Notes: generated by a model from the letters alone, not told the origin. DNA of 27,833 nucleotides from RGIG9115 sp045644665 (GCA_045644665.1 JAZRHH010000026.1:1-27833), one strand, 5' to 3'. Numbered from the stretch's first letter, positions 1 to 7,403 are shown. Translations and numbers: made by a program.

Positions 1-223
1 GACATTTTTCGACAAAATATAATTTTAGACATTGTTTTTCTTTTAATTCCATGTAGTCTTCTGCAAGCTTGTCCTTATACTCTTTTTCTTTCTTAGCCGC
101 ATCTGCCTCGGCGCCGGCTATAATTTCTTCGTATATTTGTTTTGCAAGAGAGTGAGCGTTTTCTCTTATCTTTTTTGCCTTTTCCTCGTACATGATTATT
201 TCTTCCATTACGTCAATTGCCAT
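1..223 (-). CDS. Coiled-coil protein, possibly V-type ATP synthase subunit G/H (3' end outside window)
   Basis: Reading the minus strand from the ATG at 223 gives 74 codons with no stop before the window edge, so the C-terminus is missing. The product begins MAIDVMEEIIMYEEKAKKIR and stays almost wholly helical, rich in Glu, Lys and Ala (residues about 10-65). This charged-heptad style, and the opening MAIDxxE...A, resemble the small peripheral-stalk subunit (G/H) of prokaryotic V/A-type ATP synthases, where a subunit I gene normally follows. The downstream gene is outside the window, so the assignment rests on style alone. The ribosome-binding site is weak (GGTGAT just upstream). A TTGACT element at 267-272 could be a -35, but its spacing to the nearest -10-like TATAAC (21 bp) is poor. 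Any other short helical stalk-like protein would look the same. Confidence 0.45.
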   Translation of the reverse strand, partial: MAIDVMEEIIMYEEKAKKIRENAHSLAKQIYEEIIAGAEADAAKKEKEYKDKLAEDYMELKEKQCLKLYFVEKC

Positions 224-284
224 ATAATCACCATTTTCTGTTATACTGATAATAATTTTCCCTTAAAGTCAAATTATATACATA

Positions 285-320
285 AGAAAAACACTCTGCA
301 GCTTTTATCTGCAGAGTGTT
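285..320 (-). terminator. Intrinsic terminator of the Cys-rich protein gene
   Basis: A perfect 12-bp inverted repeat (290-301 with 309-320, 7-nt loop) starts 6 nt beyond the stop of the minus-strand gene ending at 327. Read on the minus strand, the second arm runs into GTTTTTCTT, a U-rich tail. It should end the transcript of that gene before the next minus-strand gene at 223. Confidence 0.85.
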
Positions 321-326
321 AATGTT

Positions 327-1145
327 TTAGTCGTTATCGCATCCGCATCCCGGGTTGTTATTATCAAGGTCACATTTTTCCGGTGGGAAAAATTCGTCAA
401 CCGGGAAGCTTATTCTTTCAAATAAATCACAAGGATTATCGTCTGTTGCGCCTACACATTCCTTGTTAGGAATACAGAAATCATATGACGGAATAAGCAG
501 CTGTACACGTCTTTCCAACTTAACAATTGAGAATATACCAAGGGATACATAAACTCTTTTTCTTTCTCCGCCAAGTATAAGGTTGTCGTCAAACACTCTG
601 CATACAGATTCCGGAACTCTTGAAAGGTCAAAGGAATCGTCGCAGCAGCAATTGTCGTTTACGTCAACAACCTTTGCGCCAAGAGCAATAGGCTCTACAA
701 CCTCAATAACAGCCTTTGGCATATTTGTTTTTCTCCAAAGCTGAGAATCAAAGGCGTCTTCTTTATAGTTTGAAGAAAATGTTTTTGCATTACCCTCTGA
801 ACCGAACAAAATAACCTTTTTATCAAATGTTGCAAGACCTTCAACCTCTGTAGGTCTGCCAACGCCTGTAAATGCAGCCAGGGTAATTTTGAAGAAGTAT
901 TTAAGGTCTACGCTATAGTATCCTCTGTTAAATGGAACAGATTCTACATCTGAGAAAACCCATATAATTTCTGCTTTGGTACATTTTACATTTATTGCTC
1001 TGTCTATAACAGACTGACCGCAAGCTGTAAGGTAAACTCTTATGTTCTCAAGACAGTCCTTGTCGCGGCAACTGTCGTATACCTTATCTGTATGTATGCA
1101 CACAGCTTCCTTGAAGCAGTTGTCGTTATTACATGCTTCGCTCAT
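327..1145 (-). CDS. Conserved Cys-rich hypothetical protein
   Basis: This 272-residue protein has no domain of known function that I can name. It matches from memory a hypothetical family common in Clostridia, with a core reading VCIHTDKVYDSCRDKDC near residue 15 and a FDKKVILFGSEGNAK stretch near residue 107. Cysteines cluster at the N-terminus, in a central CCCDD patch (about residue 166) and in an acidic C-terminal tail ending CGCDND. No signal peptide or membrane segment is visible, and the middle looks like a beta-rich soluble domain. The ATG at 1145 has GGAAG nine bases upstream. The gene stands alone between its own terminator and the divergent carD operon. The clustered Cys residues suggest metal binding or disulphide cross-linking. 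A spore or surface-structure role is only inference, from lineage and from a possible sporulation-type promoter upstream. Confidence 0.7.
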   Translation of the reverse strand: MSEACNNDNCFKEAVCIHTDKVYDSCRDKDCLENIRVYLTACGQSVIDRAINVKCTKAEIIWVFSDVESVPFNRGYYSVDLKYFFKITLAAFTGVGRPTEVEGLATFDKKVILFGSEGNAKTFSSNYKEDAFDSQLWRKTNMPKAVIEVVEPIALGAKVVDVNDNCCCDDSFDLSRVPESVCRVFDDNLILGGERKRVYVSLGIFSIVKLERRVQLLIPSYDFCIPNKECVGATDDNPCDLFERISFPVDEFFPPEKCDLDNNNPGCGCDND

Positions 1146-1202
1146 CTTTAAATCTTCCTTTCATAAAAGAATAAATAAACATCGGAAAAACATTCCGCGT
1201 TT

Positions 1203-1215
1203 ACTATAAAATATG
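1203..1215 (-). promoter_or_regulatory. Candidate promoter -10 region for the Cys-rich protein
   Basis: On the minus strand CATATTTTA (1207-1215) fits the CATAnnnTA -10 pattern of the mother-cell sigma factors SigE/SigK. It overlaps TATAGT (1203-1208), which could be a sigma-A -10. No good TTGACA-type -35 lies 17 bp upstream of TATAGT. A CACA about 15 bp upstream of CATA loosely fits a SigK -35. The choice between them is unresolved. Confidence 0.3.
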
Positions 1216-1281
1216 CGCTCTCTAAAAAAATGTGTACATTAAAAAATAAAAATAAAATTACAATAATTTACGCAAAATCCT

Positions 1282-1309
1282 TTGACTTTTTTCTAATTTG
1301 TGGTATAAT
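1282..1309 (+). promoter_or_regulatory. Sigma-A promoter of the carD-ispD-ispF operon
   Basis: TTGACT (1282-1287), a 16-bp spacer and TATAAT (1304-1309) preceded by TGG form an extended -10 promoter. The expected start of transcription near 1316 leaves a leader of about 36 nt before the carD ATG. Confidence 0.85.
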
Positions 1310-1351
1310 ATTTATAGTAACTTTAAACTGCTGAAAAATGAGGGACAGGAA

Positions 1352-1852
1352 ATGTTTTCAATTGGAGAAAAAATAGTATATCCTTTGCACGGCGCAGGCG
1401 TTGTGGAGTCTATAGACGAAAAGGAAATACTTGGTAAGAAAAAGAAATATTATGTTATGCGCGTATATTCCGGAAATATGACCGTGCTCATCCCTGTAGA
1501 CAATTGTGAAGAAATCGGCGTAAGGCAGGTTATTGATAAAACAGAAGCAAAAAAGGTTGTTGAATACTTTAAGACAGAGCCTTTGTATGATGATGATAAC
1601 TGGAACAGACGCCAAAGGGAAAACATGGTAAAGCTGAAGTCCGGAGATATATATAAAGTTCTTGATGTACTTAAGGATTTGCTGTACCGGGACAAGCTCA
1701 AGGGTCTTTCTACAAGTGAGCGAAAAGCTCTTGTTAATGCAAGGCAAATAATATTAAGCGAGCTTGTTATGAGTGGCTTTGCAGGTGCAGAGGACATAGA
1801 GCTTATTATGGATTCAATAATTGATGGACTTATAAAAAGCGAAAAGGGTTGA
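1352..1852 (+). CDS. carD: CarD/CdnL-family RNA-polymerase-binding transcription regulator
   Basis: The 166-residue product starts MFSIGEKIVYPLHGAGVVES, the signature of the CarD/CdnL/TRCF interaction domain. That Tudor-like module (about residues 1-60) binds the RNA polymerase beta subunit. A helical C-terminal domain (about 65-160) follows, with the family's LSTSERKALVNAR stretch. In characterised members the protein stabilises the open promoter complex, notably at rRNA promoters. The frame stays open further upstream, but those codons overlap the promoter. The ATG at 1352 has GAGGG (1340-1344) seven bases before it and matches the family N-terminus. The stop lies 4 nt before ispD, so the two are translated from one message. 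The order carD-ispD-ispF is also known in mycobacteria. Confidence 0.92.
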   Translation: MFSIGEKIVYPLHGAGVVESIDEKEILGKKKKYYVMRVYSGNMTVLIPVDNCEEIGVRQVIDKTEAKKVVEYFKTEPLYDDDNWNRRQRENMVKLKSGDIYKVLDVLKDLLYRDKLKGLSTSERKALVNARQIILSELVMSGFAGAEDIELIMDSIIDGLIKSEKG

Positions 1853-1856
1853 TTTT

Positions 1857-2525
1857 TTGGATGCAATAATACTTGCCGCAGGAACAGGTAGCCGTATGCG
1901 CGCAGGGCAAAACAAAGCGTTTATGAAAATTCTTGGCAGGGAAATGCTTCTTTATACGGTAGATGCGTTTATAAAAAGCCGCCTTACAGAAAATATAATT
2001 GTTGTAACAGGTGAGGAAGATATACAAAGGTGTAAAACGCTCCTTGAAGGTTTTTCAAAGCCGGTTACAGTTATAAAAGGCGGAAGTACAAGACAGGAAT
2101 CTTCATATATTGGTGTTTTAGAGGCAAAATCCGATGTTGTTATTATCCACGACGGAGCAAGGCCTTTGGTTTTGCCGGAGGATATTGACGAGGCTGCAAA
2201 AACGGCAGAGAAGTTTGGCGGTGCGGCAGTGGGATTTCCATGTATTGATACTATGAAACGCTGCGAGGGAACAAGCATCGTAGAAACTGTAGACAGAGAA
2301 GGTCTTTATAAAATATATACTCCTCAATGCTTTGACAGGAAAAGGCTCTTAGAGCTTCATGGCATGGCAAAGGAAAAAGGTGTTACCGTTACGGATGACT
2401 GTGCTCTTTACGAATGGGGCGGGGAGGATATAAAAATTGTTGTGGGCAGCTCTCTTAATATAAAGCTTACCACACCTGAAGATGTATATATAGCAGAGGC
2501 AATACTTCAAAAAAGAGGCAACTGA
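1857..2525 (+). CDS. ispD: 2-C-methyl-D-erythritol 4-phosphate cytidylyltransferase
   Basis: IspD transfers CMP from CTP to methylerythritol 4-phosphate in the MEP route to isoprenoids, in the cytoplasm. The 222-residue protein has the nucleotide-binding start AAGTGSRM with Arg13 and Lys20, matching catalytic Arg20 and Lys27 of the E. coli enzyme. It also has the GGSTRQES motif, the HDGARPLV substrate loop, and TDDCALYE plus LTTPEDVYIAEAIL near the end. The start is a TTG at 1857, supported by AAGGG eight bases upstream; the ATG at 1861 is out of frame. The gene follows carD by 4 nt and precedes ispF by 55 nt, with a hairpin in that gap. Confidence 0.95.
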   Translation: MDAIILAAGTGSRMRAGQNKAFMKILGREMLLYTVDAFIKSRLTENIIVVTGEEDIQRCKTLLEGFSKPVTVIKGGSTRQESSYIGVLEAKSDVVIIHDGARPLVLPEDIDEAAKTAEKFGGAAVGFPCIDTMKRCEGTSIVETVDREGLYKIYTPQCFDRKRLLELHGMAKEKGVTVTDDCALYEWGGEDIKIVVGSSLNIKLTTPEDVYIAEAILQKRGN

Positions 2526-2531
2526 CGTTTT

Positions 2532-2556
2532 ATGCGACACGGAAAAGGTGTCGCAT
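2532..2556 (+). other. RNA hairpin between ispD and ispF
   Basis: A perfect 9-bp inverted repeat (ATGCGACAC at 2532-2540, GTGTCGCAT at 2548-2556, 7-nt loop) starts 7 nt after the ispD stop. It is followed by TTCGGCTTTTG, which is not a convincing U-tract. It may act as a weak terminator, a processing site or an mRNA stabiliser inside the operon. Confidence 0.55.
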
Positions 2557-2580
2557 TTCGGCTTTTGAAAGGAGAAAAAT

Positions 2581-3069
2581 ATGATAAGAATAGGACATGG
2601 CTTTGACGTTCACAGACTGGTAGAAGAAAGAAAACTTATTTTGTGCGGCGTGGAAATTCCGCATTGTCTTGGACTTTTAGGGCACTCTGATGCAGATGTT
2701 GCAACCCACGCAGTTTGTGATGCTCTCCTTGGTGCACTTGCTCTTGGTGATATCGGCAAACATTTTCCTGATACGGATCCAAAATATAAAGGTATTTCGA
2801 GCATTATACTTTTAAAACATGTTTATAAACTGGTAAATGATATGGGCTATGAAATTTCAAACATTGATGTTACAATAGCAGCCCAGAAGCCGAAACTTAT
2901 GCCTTATATAGAGCAGATGCGTGAGAATATTGCACTTGCTTGCAACTGCGAAAAAGAACGTATCAGCGTGAAGGCAACAACCACAGAAAAGCTTGGTTTT
3001 GAAGGCAGGGAAGAAGGCATTTCAGCAACAGCCGTATGCTGCGTCAAAAAAATGCAAAAAAATCCCTAA
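2581..3069 (+). CDS. ispF: 2-C-methyl-D-erythritol 2,4-cyclodiphosphate synthase
   Basis: IspF cyclises CDP-methylerythritol 2-phosphate, releasing CMP, two steps after IspD in the MEP pathway; it acts as a trimer in the cytoplasm. The 162-residue protein has the usual family length. It begins MIRIGHGFDVH, giving metal ligands Asp9 and His11, and has His43 after the GHSDADV motif, matching Asp8, His10 and His42 in E. coli. The family C-terminal motif EKLGFEGREEGI is present. The start is an ATG with AAGGAG just upstream. ispD and ispF are separate genes here, not the fused form seen in some bacteria. Confidence 0.97.
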   Translation: MIRIGHGFDVHRLVEERKLILCGVEIPHCLGLLGHSDADVATHAVCDALLGALALGDIGKHFPDTDPKYKGISSIILLKHVYKLVNDMGYEISNIDVTIAAQKPKLMPYIEQMRENIALACNCEKERISVKATTTEKLGFEGREEGISATAVCCVKKMQKNP

Positions 3070-3084
3070 AACACCGAAAAAAGC

Positions 3085-3113
3085 TTGATTTTATCGGTAA
3101 AATGTGGTACAAT
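3085..3113 (+). promoter_or_regulatory. Sigma-A promoter of the gyrA operon
   Basis: TTGATT (3085-3090), a 17-bp spacer and TACAAT (3108-3113) preceded by TGG make an extended -10 promoter. Transcription should begin near 3120, leaving a leader of about 40 nt before gyrA. No terminator separates it from ispF, so readthrough from the carD operon is also possible. Confidence 0.75.
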
Positions 3114-3161
3114 AATAAGGATGGATTTTGTTAGAATTTAGAACAAACAGGAGTGAATAAA

Positions 3162-5669
3162 ATGGCAAAGAAAAAGTCAGATAAACTTTTTGATTTACAG
3201 GCTATTGAAAATTCAAAGGTTATAGATGTTGAGCTTAATAACGAAATGAAAAAGTCGTATATCGACTATGCAATGAGTGTTATAGTAAGCAGAGCGTTGC
3301 CTGATGTAAGAGACGGCATGAAGCCCGTTCACAGACGTATACTTTATGATATGTATGAGGCAAACCTTTTGTACGAAAGTGATTTCAGAAAATCAGCGGC
3401 TACTGTGGGTGACGTTTTGGGTAAATATCATCCTCATGGCGATAGCTCTGTATACTTTGCTATGGTACGTCTTGCACAGGATTTCTCACTCAGATATCCT
3501 CTTGTTCAGGGAAAAGGTAACTTTGGTTCTATAGACGGCGACCCTCCTGCTGCATACAGATACACAGAAGCAAAGATGTCAAAAATAGCAGCTCATATGC
3601 TTAGCGACATAGAAAAGGAAACTGTTGACTTTGTTCCAAACTATGACGATAAATTAAAAGAGCCAAGCGTTCTTCCGTCACGTTTTCCAAACCTTCTTGT
3701 AAACGGTTCAAGTGGTATTGCAGTTGGTATGGCAACTAATATTCCGCCCCACAATCTTTGTGAGGTTGTAGACGGTATTGTAGCTGTAATAGACGATCCA
3801 TACATCACTTTAGAAGAGCTTATGACTCATATTCAGGGCCCTGACTTCCCAACAGGTGCTATGATTATGGGCAAAAGCGGAATCAGACGTGCATATTCTT
3901 CCGGTCGTGGACGTATTATTATGCGCGCAAAGGCAGAAATAGAAGAATATAACGGCAGAAACAGAATTGTGGTAACAGAGCTTCCTTATCAGGTAAACAA
4001 GGCAAAGCTTGAAACACAAATCAATGAACTTGTTCGTGACGGCAGAATTGAAGGAATATCTGCTACAAGAGACGAGTCCGACCAGAATATAAACTTTATT
4101 ATAGAGCTTAAAAAAGACGCTAATCCAAATATTGTTTTAAATAATCTTTATAAGCTTACACCAATGCAGGAAACATTTGGTATAATTTTGGTGGCTCTTG
4201 TTGACGGTCAGCCAAAATGCTTAAATCTTCGTGAGATGATTGATGCATACATTGCACATCAGGAAGACGTTATAAGAAGACGAGTAAACTTTGACCTTAA
4301 CAAAGCAAAAGAGCATGCACATCTTCTTGAGGGCTATAAAATTGCAATTGATTATATTGACGAAGTAATTAACATTATTCGTTCATCTTCAAACGTTGCA
4401 GATGCTAAAACAAATCTTATGGAGCGCTTTGGTCTTTCAGAGGTGCAGGCAACTGCTATAGTTCAAATGCAGCTTGGTAGACTTTCAGGACTTGAGAGAA
4501 ATAAAATCGAAGAAGATTATAAGGACACAATGGAAAAAATTCAGGAATACACAGAAATTCTTGGAGACAACGCAAAGGTTCTTGAAATCGTAAAAGAAGA
4601 CCTTATCACTATGAAAAATAAGTTCGGTGATGAAAGACGTTCAGAAATTTCCATGGCAACAGACGAGCTTGAGGATGAGGACTTGATTGAAGAAGAAGAC
4701 GTTGTACTCACAATGTCCCACAACGGATATATCAAGAGAGTTCCCGTTGATACCTATAAGTCGCAGCACAGAGGCGGTAGAGGAATATTCGGAATGTCCA
4801 CAAGAGAAGAGGACTATGTAGAAAATCTCTTTAGTACATCTACTCACGATAATATCCTGTTCTTTACAACAAGAGGTGTTGTATACAGATTAAAGGGCTA
4901 TCAGATTCCGGAAGCCGGAAGAACAGCCAAGGGTACAGCTATTGTAAATCTTCTTCCGCTTGAAGCAGGAGAAAAGGTAACAGCAATGATTCCAATCAGA
5001 GAATTTTCAAGCTATCAGGACCTTGTGTTTATAACAAGAAACGGCGTAGCAAAGAAAACATCTCTCACTGATTATTCAAAGATAAGGAACAATGGACTTC
5101 GCGCAATTAATCTTGACGAGGACGATGTTTTGATTGATGTATTCGTGTCAGAAGCAGATAATGACATAATGCTTACCACCCGTAACGGTATGGCAATAAG
5201 ATTTAAAGAAAAAGACGTAAGGGGAGTAGGAAGAACTGCCCGTGGTGTTCGCGGAATAAGATTAAAAGGTGACGACTATGTTGTAGGCGGCGCTGTAATC
5301 TGCGAGGGCGCAGAGTGTCTTATTGTTTCCGAAAACGGTTTTGGTAAAAAGACAAGCTTTGACGAATACAAGGTACAATCAAGAGGCGGTATGGGAGTTA
5401 AGACCTATAAAGTAACCGAGAAGACAGGTAAGCTTGTGGGAATGACCGCTGTAAATGATGAAAATGATATTATGCTTATAACATCCGAGGGTGTTGTAAT
5501 CAGAATGCACGCAAAGGAAATAAGCACAATCGGCAGAAATACACAAGGTGTAAGACTTATGAGATGTGCTGACGGAGTTAACGTTGTTGGCATGGCAAAA
5601 ACAGCTTATGACAGCGATGAAGAAGTTGAAAATATATCAGAGGAGACAGAAAGCAATGAAGAAAATTAA
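3162..5669 (+). CDS. gyrA: DNA gyrase subunit A
   Basis: GyrA is the breakage-reunion subunit of the A2B2 gyrase that introduces negative supercoils. The 835-residue protein opens with the family block YIDYAMSVIVSRALPDVRDG (residues 33-52). It has the quinolone-resistance region at 88-139 and catalytic Tyr134 in AAYRYTEAKM. The C-terminal beta-pinwheel carries a GyrA box, QHRGGRG, which favours gyrase over topoisomerase IV, and the protein ends in an acidic tail. The ATG at 3162 has AGGAG eight bases upstream; an in-frame GTG at 3153 lies inside that site and was rejected. An oddity is Phe99 at the place of E. coli Asp87, with Ser95 kept at the Ser83 position. The gene is not next to gyrB in this window, and it overlaps the cyclophilin gene by 14 nt. 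Confidence 0.96.
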   Translation: MAKKKSDKLFDLQAIENSKVIDVELNNEMKKSYIDYAMSVIVSRALPDVRDGMKPVHRRILYDMYEANLLYESDFRKSAATVGDVLGKYHPHGDSSVYFAMVRLAQDFSLRYPLVQGKGNFGSIDGDPPAAYRYTEAKMSKIAAHMLSDIEKETVDFVPNYDDKLKEPSVLPSRFPNLLVNGSSGIAVGMATNIPPHNLCEVVDGIVAVIDDPYITLEELMTHIQGPDFPTGAMIMGKSGIRRAYSSGRGRIIMRAKAEIEEYNGRNRIVVTELPYQVNKAKLETQINELVRDGRIEGISATRDESDQNINFIIELKKDANPNIVLNNLYKLTPMQETFGIILVALVDGQPKCLNLREMIDAYIAHQEDVIRRRVNFDLNKAKEHAHLLEGYKIAIDYIDEVINIIRSSSNVADAKTNLMERFGLSEVQATAIVQMQLGRLSGLERNKIEEDYKDTMEKIQEYTEILGDNAKVLEIVKEDLITMKNKFGDERRSEISMATDELEDEDLIEEEDVVLTMSHNGYIKRVPVDTYKSQHRGGRGIFGMSTREEDYVENLFSTSTHDNILFFTTRGVVYRLKGYQIPEAGRTAKGTAIVNLLPLEAGEKVTAMIPIREFSSYQDLVFITRNGVAKKTSLTDYSKIRNNGLRAINLDEDDVLIDVFVSEADNDIMLTTRNGMAIRFKEKDVRGVGRTARGVRGIRLKGDDYVVGGAVICEGAECLIVSENGFGKKTSFDEYKVQSRGGMGVKTYKVTEKTGKLVGMTAVNDENDIMLITSEGVVIRMHAKEISTIGRNTQGVRLMRCADGVNVVGMAKTAYDSDEEVENISEETESNEEN

Positions 5670-6138
5670 TATAGAAATTGAAATGGAAAACGGTGGAATT
5701 ATTAAAGCAGAGCTTTACCCTGAAATTGCACCAATTACAGTTGAAAATTTTGTAGGTCTTATAGAAAATAACTTTTTTGACGGACTTATATTTCATCGTG
5801 TAATAAAAGGATTTATGATTCAAGGTGGCGGATATGATGTAAATGGTAATCAAAAGCCTGCAAAATCCATAAAGGGTGAGTTTGCATCAAACGGAGTAGA
5901 AAACAAGCTCCTGCACGTAAGAGGCGTACTTTCAATGGCAAGAACAATGATTCCGGATTCTGCATCAAGCCAGTTCTTTATAATGCACATGGACGCGCCT
6001 CATCTTGATGGTCAGTATGCTGCGTTTGGTCAGGTTATAGAGGGCATGGACGTTGTTGATGCAATTGCAGACGAGAGAACAGACTTCTCTGATAAGCCGC
6101 TTAATGACTGTGTTATTAAAACAATGCGCATTGTTTAA
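5656..6138 (+). CDS. Cyclophilin-type peptidyl-prolyl cis-trans isomerase
   Basis: This 160-residue single-domain cyclophilin would speed proline isomerisation during protein folding. Family motifs are clear: FHRVIKGFMIQGGGY (catalytic Arg in FHRVI), SMARTMIPDSASSQFFI, and LDGQYAAFGQVIEGMDVVD. There is no signal peptide, so it is probably cytoplasmic. The longest frame reaches back to 5566 inside gyrA. The ATG at 5656 is better because AGGAG (5641-5645) lies ten bases before it and the product then begins at the family N-terminus. It overlaps the gyrA end by 14 nt, which suggests translational coupling. Confidence 0.93.
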   Translation: MKKINIEIEMENGGIIKAELYPEIAPITVENFVGLIENNFFDGLIFHRVIKGFMIQGGGYDVNGNQKPAKSIKGEFASNGVENKLLHVRGVLSMARTMIPDSASSQFFIMHMDAPHLDGQYAAFGQVIEGMDVVDAIADERTDFSDKPLNDCVIKTMRIV

Positions 6139-6153
6139 TTTCAGGAGATTGAA

Positions 6154-7077
6154 ATGGCAGAGATAATTATAAAAAACGAATATATCACGTTGCCAATAAG
6201 GTTGGTTGAAGAAATTTTTCCTGCTGCAAATGCCACGTTTATTAAGGTGTATATGCATATGCTTATGCTTGCGGCAAAGGGAAGAAAAATAGATATAGTT
6301 GACGTTGCAGGAGATTTGCAGCTTTTGGAGAGCGATGTTATGCAGGCTGTAAATTTCTGGAGCGGATACGGAGTGCTTGATTTTGGTGAAGAAAAAGAAA
6401 GTGATTTTTCTTCGGAGGCTTCTTCCGAGCCTTCTTCATACAATATTCAAAGCGTAACAGAAAATATTTTGGAAAACTCCAAAATGTCTGAAATGCTTCA
6501 ACTTGCACAGGAGGTACTTGGTAAAACAATCAGTCCGGCAGAGATGAAAACTCTTTACTGGATGTACGATAGTCTTGGTTTTTCTCCTGAGGTAATTTTG
6601 ATGCTTCTTGAGTACTGTGTATCAATAAACAAGCGTACAATGCAATATATCGAGCGTGTTGCAACCTCATGGCACAGTAAGGGTATTAGCACAATAGAGG
6701 CTGTTGAAGAGTTTTTGTCAAATGAGGAGTATACCAAAAACTATATGAATGGTCTTAAGGCTCTTTTTGGTATCAGGGACAGGTCTCTTACAAGCATAGA
6801 AGAAGATTATATTAAAAAGTGGCATGATACATTTGGAATGAGCGAGGAAATGATTGCCCTTGCTTATGAATATTGTATACTAAGAATTAATAAGCTTTCT
6901 TTTCCGTATATGGACGGAATTATCGAGGATTGGAACGGTAAAAATATCAGAACAATCGAGGAAGCTGAAAAGGAAAACGAAAATTTCAAAAAAAATAAAG
7001 CCGCATCAAATAATGCGGCAACAGGTAACTTGGAAAACGATGAATTTGAAAAATTTACCTGGGAACAAATGGACTAA
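6154..7077 (+). CDS. DnaD-domain replication protein
   Basis: The 307-residue protein has an N-terminal winged-helix-like part (about 1-85, matching the DnaD N-terminal style), then a Ser/Glu-rich linker near residues 86-105. Two tandem DnaB_2/DnaD C-terminal modules follow (about 128-190 and 207-270). Each module shows the Yxx(I/V)xxxW pattern, as YIERVATSW and YMDGIIEDW. In Bacillus, DnaD helps remodel origin DNA and load the replicative helicase with DnaB and DnaI. Double-module DnaD proteins in Clostridia are often followed by a DnaC/DnaI-like ATPase, but here none follows. The ATG has CAGGAG upstream and sits 15 nt after the cyclophilin stop. The last 30 codons overlap a terminator that works on the opposite strand. 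Confidence 0.88.
   Translation: MAEIIIKNEYITLPIRLVEEIFPAANATFIKVYMHMLMLAAKGRKIDIVDVAGDLQLLESDVMQAVNFWSGYGVLDFGEEKESDFSSEASSEPSSYNIQSVTENILENSKMSEMLQLAQEVLGKTISPAEMKTLYWMYDSLGFSPEVILMLLEYCVSINKRTMQYIERVATSWHSKGISTIEAVEEFLSNEEYTKNYMNGLKALFGIRDRSLTSIEEDYIKKWHDTFGMSEEMIALAYEYCILRINKLSFPYMDGIIEDWNGKNIRTIEEAEKENENFKKNKAASNNAATGNLENDEFEKFTWEQMD
6988..7019 (-). terminator. Intrinsic terminator for the minus-strand small membrane gene, inside the DnaD-domain gene
   Basis: GCCGCAT (7000-7006) and ATGCGGC (7013-7019) form a perfect 7-bp stem with a 6-nt loop. On the minus strand it runs into TTTATTTTTTTT (6999-6988). It lies 54 nt past the stop of the minus-strand gene ending at 7074. On the plus strand it encodes part of the DnaD-domain protein tail (around KAASNNAATG). 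Confidence 0.8.
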
Positions 7078-7370
7078 AAAATCAGCATTTCCAAAAGAAG
7101 TAAAAGGGCAAGCAGCATAACAATAATATGCCCAAAAAACAAAGTCCCAAGAGATTTTGTTGATTTGTATTGGATAAATGTCCTTGTGGACTTAAATATT
7201 AAAAGTGCTGAGCCGCATACAATTGCCGGGGAAAAGAAAAATACAATCAGTCCTCCGGCAGAGGTGTTTCTTGTTATAAAGCTTAAAATAATTACAAGAT
7301 AAGCAAGACCGCACATCAGGGAAAAGGTAAGTGCTGTATGTTTTTTTTCAAAAAAAGATAGAAGCTTCAT
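7074..7370 (-). CDS. Small membrane protein, function unknown
   Basis: The 98-residue product has three likely membrane helices (about residues 14-32, 38-54 and 73-97) separated by short basic loops, and no other motif. It may be a small membrane protein of the kind often left unnamed in Clostridia. I chose the ATG at 7370 because GGAGAG lies about eight bases before it. The longer frame to 7403 would start at a TTG inside the promoter -10. The gene has a near-consensus promoter and its own terminator, so it is an independent unit, convergent with the DnaD-domain gene (4-nt overlap of the ends). I do not recognise its family. Confidence 0.6.
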   Translation of the reverse strand: MKLLSFFEKKHTALTFSLMCGLAYLVIILSFITRNTSAGGLIVFFFSPAIVCGSALLIFKSTRTFIQYKSTKSLGTLFFGHIIVMLLALLLLLEMLIF

Positions 7371-7403
7371 AATTTTCTCTCCAAAGCAAGTATTTATGGA
7401 CAA

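Noticed and set aside
137..322. Plus-strand 61-residue frame
   Set aside because: It runs antisense to the coiled-coil gene and ends in a terminator stem, with no ribosome site and a composition unlike the neighbours.
1298..1351. Upstream extension of carD from a TTG
   Set aside because: The codons lie over the -10 and the transcript start, so they cannot be translated from the identified promoter.
3072..3098. Imperfect inverted repeat ACCGA...TCGGT after ispF as a terminator
   Set aside because: It contains the gyrA -35 region, has a mismatch, and has no T-tract on the plus strand.
5566..5655. N-terminal extension of the cyclophilin inside gyrA
   Set aside because: It has no ribosome site and the family N-terminus begins at the ATG at 5656.
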